From positions 7,343,501-7,407,500 of the forward strand of contig NZ_LT629775.1 of the NCBI RefSeq assembly GCF_900105395.1: a stretch of DNA of 64,000 nt, read 5' to 3'. A model generated the notes under the pieces. The model did not search any database. It saw only the letters and a program-made list of their open reading frames with translations, and was not told the origin of the DNA. The position numbers and the translations under genes are program-made. Positions 28,573 through 37,352 of the stretch are shown piece after piece (position 1 is the first letter of the stretch; each line of letters begins with the position of its first letter). The DNA is from Streptomyces sp. TLI_053 (GTDB lineage: Bacteria; Actinomycetota; Actinomycetes; Streptomycetales; Streptomycetaceae).

Positions 28573-29130
28573 ATGAGTGAGCGTCCGCGGCTGACCGTGC
28601 TCTCCGGCCCCTCGGGGGTCGGCAAGAGCACGGTCGTCGCTCATATGAGGAAGCAGCACCCCGAAGTCTGGCTCTCGGTGTCGGCGACGACCCGCCACCC
28701 GAGGCCGGGCGAGCAGCACGGGGTCCAGTACCACTTCGTCGACAACGACGAGTTCGACAAGCTGATCGCCAACGGTGAGCTGCTGGAGTGGGCCGTGTTC
28801 GCGGGCAACCGCTACGGCACCCCCCGGGCGGCGGTCCAGGAGAAGCTGGAGCGCGGCGAGCCCGTGCTGCTGGAGATCGATCTGCAGGGCGCCCGCCAGG
28901 TGCGCGAGTCCATGCCCGAGGCGCAGCTGGTCTTCCTGGCTCCGCCGAGCTGGGACGAGCTGGTCCGCCGGCTCACCGGCCGGGGCACCGAGCCGCAGGA
29001 CGTGATCGAGAAGCGGCTGGAGGCCGCCAAGATCGAACTGGCGGCCGAGCCGGAGTTCGACACCACCCTGGTCAACACCTCCGTCGAGCAGGTGGCCACC
29101 GAACTGCTAGCCTTGCTCGGTGTAGGCTGA
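28573..29130 (+). CDS. gmk: Guanylate kinase
   Basis: Phosphorylates GMP to GDP. 185 residues with P-loop SGPSGVGKST, SATTRHPRPGEQHGVQYHF (GMP-binding), and EIDLQGARQVRESMPEA. ATG 28573 gives MSERPRLTVLSGPSG; upstream in-frame codons run through the end of sIHF. The Shine-Dalgarno is weak, suggesting coupling or a short leader. Confidence 0.95.
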   Translation: MSERPRLTVLSGPSGVGKSTVVAHMRKQHPEVWLSVSATTRHPRPGEQHGVQYHFVDNDEFDKLIANGELLEWAVFAGNRYGTPRAAVQEKLERGEPVLLEIDLQGARQVRESMPEAQLVFLAPPSWDELVRRLTGRGTEPQDVIEKRLEAAKIELAAEPEFDTTLVNTSVEQVATELLALLGVG

Positions 29131-29169
29131 CCTGTTGTCTTTTTTTCCACCCTTTCGGAAGGTTTTCGC

Positions 29170-29436
29170 GTGTCCTCTTCCATGACCGCGCCCGAGGGCA
29201 TCATCAACCCGCCGATCGACGAGCTGCTTGAGGCCACCGACTCCAAGTACAGCCTGGTCATCTACGCGGCCAAGCGTGCGCGTCAGATCAACGCGTACTA
29301 CTCCCAGCTCGGCGAGGGCCTGCTGGAGTACGTCGGCCCGCTGGTCGACACCCACGTGCACGAGAAGCCGCTGTCGATCGCGCTGCGCGAGATCAACGCC
29401 GGCATGCTGACGGCCGAGGCGATCGAGGCCGCCTGA
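29170..29436 (+). CDS. rpoZ: RNA polymerase omega subunit
   Basis: Small subunit that aids assembly of beta-prime. 88 residues with PPIDELLEATDSKYSLVIYA and AKRARQINAYYSQLGEGLLE, typical of actinobacterial omega. GTG 29170 follows GGAAGG; the ATG at 29182 is a possible alternative start. Confidence 0.96.
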   Translation: MSSSMTAPEGIINPPIDELLEATDSKYSLVIYAAKRARQINAYYSQLGEGLLEYVGPLVDTHVHEKPLSIALREINAGMLTAEAIEAA

Positions 29437-29456
29437 GGCGTCCCCGCCCGTGCGGA

Positions 29457-29488
29457 AGGGCCCGTCGGAGTTCGCTCCGACGGGCCCT
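29457..29488 (+). terminator. Terminator hairpin after rpoZ
   Basis: AGGGCCCGTCGGAG (29457-29470) and CTCCGACGGGCCCT (29475-29488) form a perfect 14-bp stem capped by a TTCG tetraloop, beginning 20 bases after the rpoZ stop. Confidence 0.88.
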
Positions 29489-29600
29489 CCGTCATGTCCG
29501 GACGCTCACGGCGCTCCGACGGGGTGCCGCTGCGCGGGTGATCGTCGGCGGGTCGTAGGGTTGGCGGGCATCTGGGACCGCCACGAGGAGAGCAGGCGAC

Positions 29601-30836
29601 ATGAGCGGCAGCACGGAGCGGACGGGCGCACCGCGCGTCGTCCTCGGCGTCAGCGGCGGCATCGCCGCGTACAAGGCGTGCGAGCTGCTGCGGAGGTTCA
29701 CCGAGTCCGGCCACCAGGTCACCGTGGTGCCCACCGCGGCGGCGCTGCACTTCGTCGGCGAGGCGACCTGGGCGGCGCTCTCCGGCCGCCCCGCGGCCAC
29801 CGAGACCTGGGAGAACGTGCACGAGGTCCCGCACGTGCGGATCGGGCAGAACGCCGACCTGGTGGTGGTCGCCCCGGCCACCGCCGACCTGATGGCCAAG
29901 GCCGCCCACGGCCTCGCCGACGACCTGCTCACCAACACCCTGCTCACCGCACGCTGCCCGGTGGTGCTGGCGCCCGCGATGCACACCGAGATGTGGGAGC
30001 ACCCCGCCACCCGGGAGAACGTCGCCACGCTGCGCCGCCGGGGCGTGATCGTGCTGGAGCCGGCCAGTGGCCGGCTGACCGGCAAGGACACCGGCAAGGG
30101 GCGGCTGCCCGAGCCGGCCGCGATCTTCGACGCCTGCCGGGCCGTGCTCCGGTACGGCGGCGAGCGGGCCGACCTGGCCGGTCGGCACGTGGTGGTCTCG
30201 GCCGGCGGCACCCGTGAGCCGCTCGACCCGGTGCGCTTCCTCGGCAACCGCTCCTCCGGCAAGCAGGGCTACGCGCTCGCCGCGACGGCCGCGGCCCGCG
30301 GTGCCCGTGTGACGTTGATCTCGGCCAACGCGGGACTGCCCGACCCGGCCGGGGTGGACGTGGTCCGGGTGGCCACCGCGCTGGAACTGCGGGAGGCGGC
30401 GCTGAAGGCCGCCGAGGACGCGGACGCCGTGGTCATGGCCGCCGCGGTGGCCGACTTCCGGCCCGCGGCCTATGCCACCGGCAAGATCAAGAAGGTCGAC
30501 GGCGTCGAACCGGAGCCGGTCGCGCTCGTCCGCAACCCCGATGTGCTCGCCGAGCTCTCCGCCCGCCGCACCCGTTCGGGTCAACTGGTGGTGGGATTCG
30601 CGGCGGAGACCGACAACGTCCTCGCCAACGGCCGGGCCAAGCTCGCGCGCAAGGGCTGCGACCTGTTGGTGGTCAACGAGGTGGGGGACGGAAAGGCCTT
30701 CGGGCAGGACGTCAACGAGGCCGTGGTACTGGGCGCGGACGGCAGTGAGACCGCCGTTCCGGTGGGCCCGAAGGAGGCCCTCGCGGACGTCGTCTGGGAC
30801 CTGGTCGCGGAACGGCTGGATCTGCGCGCCCATTGA
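29601..30836 (+). CDS. coaBC: Phosphopantothenoylcysteine decarboxylase / phosphopantothenate-cysteine ligase
   Basis: Bifunctional enzyme of coenzyme A synthesis. The N-terminal FMN-dependent CoaC half (about 1-185) has GVSGGIAAYKACELLR, the active-site His in VPHVRI (H78), APATADLMAKAAHGLADD and PAMHTEMWEHPAT. The C-terminal CoaB half starts HVVVSAGGTREPLDPVRF, with NRSSGKQGYALA and AAAVADFRP (CTP and substrate sites). 411 residues. ATG 29601 follows GAGGAGA. Confidence 0.95.
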   Translation: MSGSTERTGAPRVVLGVSGGIAAYKACELLRRFTESGHQVTVVPTAAALHFVGEATWAALSGRPAATETWENVHEVPHVRIGQNADLVVVAPATADLMAKAAHGLADDLLTNTLLTARCPVVLAPAMHTEMWEHPATRENVATLRRRGVIVLEPASGRLTGKDTGKGRLPEPAAIFDACRAVLRYGGERADLAGRHVVVSAGGTREPLDPVRFLGNRSSGKQGYALAATAAARGARVTLISANAGLPDPAGVDVVRVATALELREAALKAAEDADAVVMAAAVADFRPAAYATGKIKKVDGVEPEPVALVRNPDVLAELSARRTRSGQLVVGFAAETDNVLANGRAKLARKGCDLLVVNEVGDGKAFGQDVNEAVVLGADGSETAVPVGPKEALADVVWDLVAERLDLRAH

Positions 30837-30932
30837 TCTCGAGGGGTGGGCATTCGGTCTTCGATTCCGGAATCACGTGACGTTTCTCGGAAGCCGACCG
30901 TTACACTCCAGGAATCAAGTCTTTCCGGAAGT

Positions 30933-30950
30933 CCCCGGTTCCGACCGGGG
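30933..30950 (+). terminator. Small hairpin upstream of metK
   Basis: CCCCGGT (30933-30939) pairs with ACCGGGG (30944-30950) across TCCG, followed by CCTTTC. It may end the coaBC transcript or sit in the metK leader. I do not see a recognisable SAM riboswitch here. Confidence 0.45.
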
Positions 30951-30988
30951 CCTTTCAGTCAGCAGCCGCTGCAACCCCAGGGAGCGCT

Positions 30989-32197
30989 GTGTCTCGCCGC
31001 CTGTTCACCTCGGAGTCCGTGACCGAGGGACACCCCGACAAGATCGCTGACCAGATCAGCGACACCATTCTCGACGCTCTCCTCCGCGAGGACCCGACCT
31101 CCCGGGTCGCGGTGGAGACGCTGATCACCACCGGCCAGGTGCACGTGGCCGGCGAGGTGACCACGAAGGCCTACGCGCCGATCGCGCAGCTCGTCCGGGA
31201 CAAGATCCTGGAGATCGGCTACGACAGCTCCAAGAAGGGCTTCGACGGCGCCTCCTGCGGCGTTTCCGTCTCGATCGGCGCGCAGTCGCCGGACATCGCC
31301 CAGGGCGTCGACACCGCGTACGAGGCCCGGGTCGAGGGCGACGAGGACGATCTGGACCGGCAGGGCGCCGGCGACCAGGGCCTGATGTTCGGCTACGCGT
31401 CCGACGAGACGCCCGAGCTCATGCCGCTGCCGATCACGCTGGCCCACCGCCTCTCGCGCCGCCTCACCGAGGTGCGCAAGAACGGGACCATCCCGTACCT
31501 GCGCCCCGACGGCAAGACCCAGGTCACCATCGAGTACGACGGCGACAAGGCCGTCCGCCTCGACACCGTGGTGGTCTCCACCCAGCACGCGAGCGACATC
31601 GACCTGGAGTCGCTGCTCACCCCGGACATCCGCGAGTTCGTCGTGGAGCCGGAGCTGAAGGCGCTCGCCGAGCAGGGCATCAAGCTGGTCACCGAGGGCT
31701 ACCGCCTGCTGGTCAACCCGACCGGCCGGTTCGAGATCGGCGGCCCGATGGGCGACGCCGGCCTCACCGGTCGCAAGATCATCATCGACACCTACGGCGG
31801 CATGGCCCGTCACGGCGGCGGCGCCTTCTCGGGCAAGGACCCGTCCAAGGTGGACCGCTCGGCCGCGTACGCGATGCGCTGGGTGGCGAAGAACATCGTC
31901 GCCGCCGGCCTCGCCCGCCGCGCCGAGGTGCAGGTCGCGTACGCGATCGGCAAGGCCGAGCCGGTCGGCCTGTTCGTGGAGACCTTCGGCACCGAGACCG
32001 TTCCGGTCCTCGCGATCCAGAAGGCCGTCACCGACGTGTTCGACCTGCGTCCGGCCGCGATCATCCGCGACCTGGACCTGCTGCGCCCGATCTACTCGCA
32101 GACCGCCGCGTACGGCCACTTCGGCCGTGAGCTGCCGGACTTCACCTGGGAGCGGACCGACCGGGTGGAGCAGCTGAAGAAGGCCGTCGAGGCCTGA
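30989..32197 (+). CDS. metK: S-adenosylmethionine synthase
   Basis: Makes SAM from methionine and ATP; in Streptomyces the SAM level affects antibiotic production. 402 residues with TEGHPDKIADQISD, GAGDQGLMFGYA and the P-loop-like GGGAFSGKDPSKVDRSAAY. GTG 30989 follows CCAGGGAG. It is a single gene between two terminators. Confidence 0.97.
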   Translation: MSRRLFTSESVTEGHPDKIADQISDTILDALLREDPTSRVAVETLITTGQVHVAGEVTTKAYAPIAQLVRDKILEIGYDSSKKGFDGASCGVSVSIGAQSPDIAQGVDTAYEARVEGDEDDLDRQGAGDQGLMFGYASDETPELMPLPITLAHRLSRRLTEVRKNGTIPYLRPDGKTQVTIEYDGDKAVRLDTVVVSTQHASDIDLESLLTPDIREFVVEPELKALAEQGIKLVTEGYRLLVNPTGRFEIGGPMGDAGLTGRKIIIDTYGGMARHGGGAFSGKDPSKVDRSAAYAMRWVAKNIVAAGLARRAEVQVAYAIGKAEPVGLFVETFGTETVPVLAIQKAVTDVFDLRPAAIIRDLDLLRPIYSQTAAYGHFGRELPDFTWERTDRVEQLKKAVEA

Positions 32198-32217
32198 TCG
32201 GCTCATAGGATCGTTTG

Positions 32218-32268
32218 ACGGCAGGTGGTGGCCGCCCGGACTCCGGGCGGCCACCACCTGCCGTTTTG
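32218..32268 (+). terminator. Strong Rho-independent terminator after metK
   Basis: Bases 32218-32239 pair perfectly with 32243-32264: 22 bp with a 3-base loop, followed directly by TTTTG. It lies 20 bases after the metK stop. One of the clearest terminators in the window. Confidence 0.95.
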
Positions 32269-32319
32269 TCGGTGGACCCGCCGCCGTTCTGTCGGTGGGA
32301 CCTGGTAGGACTGGGTGCG

Positions 32320-34470
32320 ATGAGCAGCAGGCAGGGGAGTGGCGGGGACGGCGGGGTGGCGGGCGAGGAGAGCGGGGAGGTCGAGGGCGCGGAGGCGACC
32401 GGCGGGGAGGCCGGGGCGCCGGAGCAGCTGGCGTTCATCCGGGAGACGGTCCGGCGGGCCAAGCCGCGCAGCTGGCGCGGAGCCAAGCGGGCCGAGCACC
32501 TGCCGGTGGCCCGGGTGGTCGTCGACAAGGGCGTGCTCACCATCGACAAGTTCTTCGACTACGAAGTGCCGGCCGCGATGGCGGAGGAGGCCCAGCCCGG
32601 TGTCCGGGTCCGGGTCCGCTTCGGCGCGCGGGTGGTCAAGGGCCAGCGCGAGGGCGGGGAGCTGCACGACGGCTTCATCGTCGCCCGGCTGGAGAAGAGC
32701 GACTTCTCCGGGCCGCTGGCCCCGCTCGCGCAGGTCCTCTCGCCCGAACCGGTGCTCACCCCGCAGCTGCTCCGGCTCTGCCGCACCGTCGCCGACCGGT
32801 ACGCCGGCACCCTCGCCGACGTCCTGCAGCTCGCCGTGCCGCCCCGGCACGCCAAGGCGGAGGCCGAGCCGTCGCCGCCGTCGCCGCCCCGCCCGGACGC
32901 GCCCGCGCCCGGCGGCTGGTCCCGCTACCCGGCCGGACCGGACTTCCTGGCCTCGCTGGCCGGCGGCGGGGCGCCGCGCGCGGTCTGGACGGCCCTGCCC
33001 GGCCCCGGCTGGCCGTACGAGATCGCCCGGGCCGTCGCGGCCACCCTGGCGAGCGGGCGCGGCGCACTGGTCGTCGTGCCCGACGGCCGGTCGGTGGCCA
33101 GGGTCGACCGGGCGCTGACCGAACTGCTGGGCGAGGGCCGGCACGCCGTGCTGGCCGCCGACCTCGGCCCGCGCGAGCGCTACCGGCGCTGGCTCACGGT
33201 CAGCCGGGGCTCGGTGCGCGCCGCCGTCGGCACCCGGGCGGCGATGTTCGCGCCCGTGCACGACCTCGGGCTGGTGGTGGTCTGGTCCGACGGCGACTCC
33301 AGTCACTGCGACCCGCGCGCCCCGCACCCGCACGTGCGCGAGGTCGCCCTGCTGCGCGCGGCGGACGAGGGCGCGGCGGTCCTGCTCGGCGGGCACGTGG
33401 TCACCGTCGAGGGCGCCCAGCTGGTGCGGACCGGCTGGGCCAGGGCGCTGACCGCCGAGCGGGAGACGGTCCGCCGGACCGCGCCCCGGGTCCGCACCGT
33501 CACCGACCTCGACCAGCACCGGGACGCCGCCGCGCAGGCCGCCCGGCTGCCCTCGATCGCCTGGGAGGCCGCCCGCGAGGGCCTGGCCGCCGGTGGTCCG
33601 GTGCTCATCCAGGTGCCCCGGCGCGGCTACGTGCCCCGGCTGGCCTGCGGGCGCTGCCGCACGCCCGCCCGCTGCCGGCGCTGCGAGGGCCCGCTGGAGG
33701 CGGCCGGCGCCGACGCACCCCTGCACTGCGGATGGTGCGGCGAGGAGGAGCGGGAGTGGCACTGTCCGGAGTGCGGGTCGTTCCGGCTGCGGGCGCAGGT
33801 GGTCGGCGCCCGGCGGACGGCCGAGGAGCTGGGCAAGGCGTTCCCCCGGGTCCCGGTGCGGACCTCCGGGCGGGACGCGGTGCTGACGACCGTGCCGGAC
33901 GAACCGGCGCTGGTGATCTCCACGCCCGGGGCCGAGCCGGTGGTCGAGGGGAGCGGCGGGTACGCGGCGGCGCTGCTGCTGGACGGCTGGGCGCTGCTCG
34001 GCCGCCCCGACCTGCGGGCCGGGGAGGAGGCGCTGCGGCTCTGGCTGGCCGCCGCCGCGCTGGTCCGGCCGGCCGGGGAGGGCGGAACGGTGGTGGTGGT
34101 CGCCGAGCCGACCGCACGGGCGGTGCAGGCGCTGGTGCGCTGGGACCCGCTCGGGCACGCCGGGTTCGAGCTGGACGAGCGGGCCCAGCTGCACTTCCCG
34201 CCGGTGGCGCGGATGGCTTCGGTGACCGGCAGTCCGGCGGCGGTGGCGGACCTCCTGAACCTGGTCCGGCTGCCGCAGGACGCGGACGTGCTCGGACCGG
34301 TGCCGGTGGCGGCGCTGCGGGGCGAGGAGCAGGAGCGGGCGCTGCTGCGGGTGCCGCCCGGGCAGGGGGCCGCGCTGGCGGCGGCGTTGAAGGCGGCCCA
34401 GATCGCGCGGATCGCGCTGCGGACGCCGGAGGTGGTGAAGGTGCGGATCGATCCGACGGACATCGGCTGA
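32320..34470 (+). CDS. priA: PriA-like replication restart protein without helicase motifs
   Basis: 716 residues. The N-terminal DNA-binding region (ARVVVDKGVLTIDKFFDYEVP) and the zinc-binding Cys cluster (CGRC, CRRC, CGWC, CPEC at about 440-500) of PriA are kept. The Walker A position reads LPGPGWPYEIARA and the DEAH position VVVWSDGDSSHCD, so ATP binding and helicase action look lost. Actinobacterial PriA proteins are known to lack detectable helicase domains. They probably act as structural loaders. The first 45 residues are Gly/Glu-rich. ATG 32320 was chosen over the open frame from 32215, which runs through the metK terminator. Confidence 0.9.
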   Translation: MSSRQGSGGDGGVAGEESGEVEGAEATGGEAGAPEQLAFIRETVRRAKPRSWRGAKRAEHLPVARVVVDKGVLTIDKFFDYEVPAAMAEEAQPGVRVRVRFGARVVKGQREGGELHDGFIVARLEKSDFSGPLAPLAQVLSPEPVLTPQLLRLCRTVADRYAGTLADVLQLAVPPRHAKAEAEPSPPSPPRPDAPAPGGWSRYPAGPDFLASLAGGGAPRAVWTALPGPGWPYEIARAVAATLASGRGALVVVPDGRSVARVDRALTELLGEGRHAVLAADLGPRERYRRWLTVSRGSVRAAVGTRAAMFAPVHDLGLVVVWSDGDSSHCDPRAPHPHVREVALLRAADEGAAVLLGGHVVTVEGAQLVRTGWARALTAERETVRRTAPRVRTVTDLDQHRDAAAQAARLPSIAWEAAREGLAAGGPVLIQVPRRGYVPRLACGRCRTPARCRRCEGPLEAAGADAPLHCGWCGEEEREWHCPECGSFRLRAQVVGARRTAEELGKAFPRVPVRTSGRDAVLTTVPDEPALVISTPGAEPVVEGSGGYAAALLLDGWALLGRPDLRAGEEALRLWLAAAALVRPAGEGGTVVVVAEPTARAVQALVRWDPLGHAGFELDERAQLHFPPVARMASVTGSPAAVADLLNLVRLPQDADVLGPVPVAALRGEEQERALLRVPPGQGAALAAALKAAQIARIALRTPEVVKVRIDPTDIG

Positions 34471-34549
34471 GGGGCGGGGTCCGGCGGGGGTGTGTCCGGT
34501 GGCGCGGCCGGTGGTGCGGTGGTGGTCGGTGCGGTGGTGGTCGGTGTCG

Positions 34550-34608
34550 CCGGACGGCGGGTGAGGGGCGCGGCGTCGGCGCGTCCGCGGCCCTCACCCG
34601 CCGTCCGG
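34550..34608. terminator. Bidirectional terminator between priA and the convergent HTH gene
   Basis: Bases 34550-34567 pair with 34591-34608, a perfect 18-bp stem with a 23-base GC-rich loop. The HTH gene, on the other strand, ends nine bases further on. Confidence 0.8.
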
Positions 34609-34616
34609 GTGGTGCG

Positions 34617-35393
34617 TCAGCCGCGCAGGGGGACGCCGGAGCGGTCCAGTGCGCCGCGGTCGACGGGGGTGCGGTCGACGGGCGCGCGGTCGGCGGCGGT
34701 GCGGTCGGCGGTGCCCCGGTCGAGCGCGCTGCGCTCCAGGGCGGTGCGGTCGAGACCGCCCTGGCGGGCGGCCGGGACGGTCGCGGCCAGCCCGGTCGGG
34801 GCGGGGGAGCGGTCGCGCTCCACCGCCGGGTGGGCCGGGGCGGCGTGGCCCGGCGTGCCGTGACCCGGAGCGCTGTGGCCCGGAGCGCTCTGGCCCGGAG
34901 CGCCGTGGGCCGGCGGGAGGCCGGCCGCGGCGTGCTGCGGGGTGTGGGTCGCGGGGTGCGGCGCGGAGTGGCCGGAGAGCTCCTCGGAACGGTCCGGGCG
35001 GCTCGGGTTGGGCACCGTCCCGCCCGCCGCCAGCAGTTCGCCGGTCGGCCGGCGCATGCCGTAGCGGCGGTGCACCGCCTGCTTGGTCACCCCGAGGGCC
35101 GAGCCCACCGAGTCCCAGGAGAACCCCAGCGCGCGGTCGAACTCGACCGCCGCCGCCACCAGCGTCTCCACGCTCTCCCGCAGCTCCTGCGCCAGCCGCA
35201 CCGTCGGCGCGGGGGCTCGTCCGTACACCACGAAGCCCGCGGAGGTGCTGGGGCGACGGGGCCGGTAGACGTTGCCCAACTGGGCGGTGAGCGTCCGCAG
35301 CGCGTCGACCTGCCGCCTCACCCGCTCGATGTCCCGCACCAGCAGGTGCAGGCTCGCCCGCGCCCGGGCGTCGTGGTTGATCTGCTCGGCCAT
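34617..35393 (-). CDS. HTH protein with Asp-Arg pentapeptide-like repeats at the C-terminus
   Basis: 258 residues. Residues 1-110 are helical and contain a helix-turn-helix near the end (FSWDSVGSALGVTKQAVHRRYG), so DNA binding is likely. The middle is a His/Pro/Gly-rich low-complexity stretch (APGHSAPGHGTPGH). The last 40 residues run as DRTAL-ERSAL-DRGTA-DRTAA-DRAPV-DRTPV-DRGAL-DRSGV, eight five-residue units. An HTH gene is usual between priA and def/fmt in Streptomyces. Its target is unknown. ATG 35393. It is divergent from def. Confidence 0.72.
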   Translation of the reverse strand: MAEQINHDARARASLHLLVRDIERVRRQVDALRTLTAQLGNVYRPRRPSTSAGFVVYGRAPAPTVRLAQELRESVETLVAAAVEFDRALGFSWDSVGSALGVTKQAVHRRYGMRRPTGELLAAGGTVPNPSRPDRSEELSGHSAPHPATHTPQHAAAGLPPAHGAPGQSAPGHSAPGHGTPGHAAPAHPAVERDRSPAPTGLAATVPAARQGGLDRTALERSALDRGTADRTAADRAPVDRTPVDRGALDRSGVPLRG

Positions 35394-35633
35394 GGCCTAC
35401 GTGCCGCCTTCCGTACGGTTCACTCGACCGGAGCGCCCTTCCCGCGCGCTCCGGCCACGGTCAATCCCCCTTGACCAACGCCGGACCGGCCACCGGGGTC
35501 ACGCAGCCGGGGTGAGCGGGATATGCCAGAACCTCGTGCGGGGGGATTGCATAGACTTGCCGACGGCCGCGCGCACCGCCCGGCCCGCCCGTTCCCAGCA
35601 GCCGGCACCCCGACGGACAAGGAGCCCGTGCCC

Positions 35634-36179
35634 GTGGCGATCCAGCCGATCCGAATCTTCGGAGACCCTATCCTGCGCGCCACCGCCCAGCCCGTCACCA
35701 CCTTCGACAAGGAACTCCGCACCCTGGTCGGGGACCTCACCGAGACCATGCTCGACGCCCCCGGCGCCGGTCTGGCCGCGCCTCAACTCGGCATCTCGCT
35801 GCGGGTGTTCACCTACCACGTGGACGGCGTCACCGGGCACCTGATCAATCCCGACCTGTCGCTCAGCGAGGAGGAGCAGGAGGGCCCCGAGGGCTGCCTG
35901 TCGCTCCCCGGTCTGCGCTACGACACCCGGCGCGCGTACGGGGTGGTCGCGCGCGGCTTCAACATGTACGGCGACCCGGTCACCGTCGAGGGCACCCAGC
36001 TGCTGGCCCGCTGCATCCAGCACGAGACCGACCACCTGGACGGCATCGTCTTCATCGACCGCCTCGACCCGGAGCAGCGCAAGGCCGCGCTCAGGGCGAT
36101 CCGGGAGACGGACTGGGGTTCCGGCCCGGTGCCGGTGGTCAAGGTCTCCCCGCACAGCACCTTCGGCGCGGCGCGCTGA
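35634..36179 (+). CDS. def: Peptide deformylase
   Basis: Removes the formyl group from new proteins. Motif 1 GAGLAAPQLG, motif 2 EGCLS, and motif 3 QHETDHLDG supply the Cys and two His metal ligands and the catalytic Glu. Start: AAGGAG (35619-35624) is 9 bases before GTG 35634 and only 3 before GTG 35628, so 35634 (181 residues) is preferred. The frame is open to 35523. It pairs with fmt, the enzyme that adds the formyl group. Confidence 0.93.
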   Translation: MAIQPIRIFGDPILRATAQPVTTFDKELRTLVGDLTETMLDAPGAGLAAPQLGISLRVFTYHVDGVTGHLINPDLSLSEEEQEGPEGCLSLPGLRYDTRRAYGVVARGFNMYGDPVTVEGTQLLARCIQHETDHLDGIVFIDRLDPEQRKAALRAIRETDWGSGPVPVVKVSPHSTFGAAR

Positions 36180-36231
36180 GCGTCGGACCGATCACGAACT
36201 ACGTCAACTCCGTACTGCAGAAAGGCACTTG

Positions 36232-37281
36232 ATGCGCCTCGTGTTCGCCGGCACCCCCGAGGTCGCCGTTCCCGCCCTGGACGCCCTGCTCGCCTCCGAC
36301 CGGCACGAGGTCGTCGCGGTGGTCACCCGCCCCGACGCCCCCTCCGGCCGGGGCCGCAAGCTCGTCGCCAGCCCCGTCGCCCAGCGCGCCGAGGAGGCCG
36401 GGATCGAGGTCCTCAAGCCGGCGAGGCCGAGCGACCCCGACTTCGTCGCCCGGCTCACCGAGCTCGCGCCCGACTGCTGCCCGGTCGTCGCCTACGGCGC
36501 CCTGCTGCGCCCCGGCACCCTGGAGATCCCGAAGCACGGCTGGGTCAACCTGCACTTCTCGCTGCTCCCCGCCTGGCGCGGCGCCGCACCCGTCCAGCAC
36601 GCGGTGATGGCCGGCGACGAGGTCACCGGCGCGTCGACCTTCCTGATCGAGCAGGGCCTGGACTCCGGCCCGGTCTACGGCGTGATCACCGAGGAGGTCC
36701 GCGCCGCCGACACCAGCGGCGACCTCCTCGGCCGGCTCGCGCACTCCGGTGCCCGGCTGCTCGCCGCCACCATGGACGGCATCGCCGACGGCAGTCTGCA
36801 CGCCGTACCGCAGCCCGCCGAGGGCATCACCCTCGCCCCGAAGATCACCGTCGAGGACGCCCGGATCGACTGGACCGCGCCCGCCCTGCGGGTCGACCGG
36901 GTGGTGCGCGGCTGCGCCCCCGCGCCCGGTGCGTGGACCGAGTTCCGCGGCGAGCGGCTCAAGGTCACCGGTCCGGTCACCCTGGTGCCGGCCTCCGCCG
37001 AGCTCGCCCCGGGCGAGCTGGCCGTCGGCAAGAACAGCGTCCGGGTCGGCACCGGCAGCCACGAGGTCGAGCTGGGCGAGGTGCGGCCGCAGGGCAAGAA
37101 GGCCATGCGGGCGGCGGACTGGGCGCGCGGCGCGCGGATCGAGTCCGGCGAGCGGCTGGGCGAGCGCCCCGCCGTCGGCGGCTCCGGCGCGAGCACCGAC
37201 GCCGGGACGAGCACCGACGGCGGGACGAGCACCGACGGCGGGACGAGCACCGACGGCGGCTCCGGCGCGAGCACGAGCTGA
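36232..37281 (+). CDS. fmt: Methionyl-tRNA formyltransferase
   Basis: Formylates initiator Met-tRNA. 349 residues. The N-terminal domain shows MRLVFAGTPEVAVPALDAL and VNLHFSLLPAWRGAAPVQ (the SLLP motif), and the OB-like C-domain reads RVDRVVRGCAPAPGAWT. The last about 35 residues are an unusual Gly/Thr/Ser/Asp repeat (GTSTDG three times) beyond the family's normal end. ATG 36232 is preceded by GAAAGG; a TTG at 36229 is adjacent. Confidence 0.95.
   Translation: MRLVFAGTPEVAVPALDALLASDRHEVVAVVTRPDAPSGRGRKLVASPVAQRAEEAGIEVLKPARPSDPDFVARLTELAPDCCPVVAYGALLRPGTLEIPKHGWVNLHFSLLPAWRGAAPVQHAVMAGDEVTGASTFLIEQGLDSGPVYGVITEEVRAADTSGDLLGRLAHSGARLLAATMDGIADGSLHAVPQPAEGITLAPKITVEDARIDWTAPALRVDRVVRGCAPAPGAWTEFRGERLKVTGPVTLVPASAELAPGELAVGKNSVRVGTGSHEVELGEVRPQGKKAMRAADWARGARIESGERLGERPAVGGSGASTDAGTSTDGGTSTDGGTSTDGGSGASTS
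37180..37275 (+). repeat. 18-bp tandem repeat x3 inside the 3' end of fmt
   Basis: GGGACGAGCACCGACGGC is repeated exactly three times at 37204-37221, 37222-37239 and 37240-37257. A copy of GGCTCCGGCGCGAGCAC flanks the array on each side (starting 37180 and 37259). The repeat keeps frame and encodes GTSTDG units. Confidence 0.9.
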
Positions 37282-37352
37282 GCCCGCGCGCATTTCGCGT
37301 TACTGTTCGAGAGATCAAGACATAACCTCCGTAGCACCTTGAGGCACATCCC

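Noticed and set aside
30837..30988. SAM riboswitch before metK
   Set aside because: I looked for SAM-I and SAM-IV core pieces; only a 7-bp hairpin was found, so no riboswitch is claimed.
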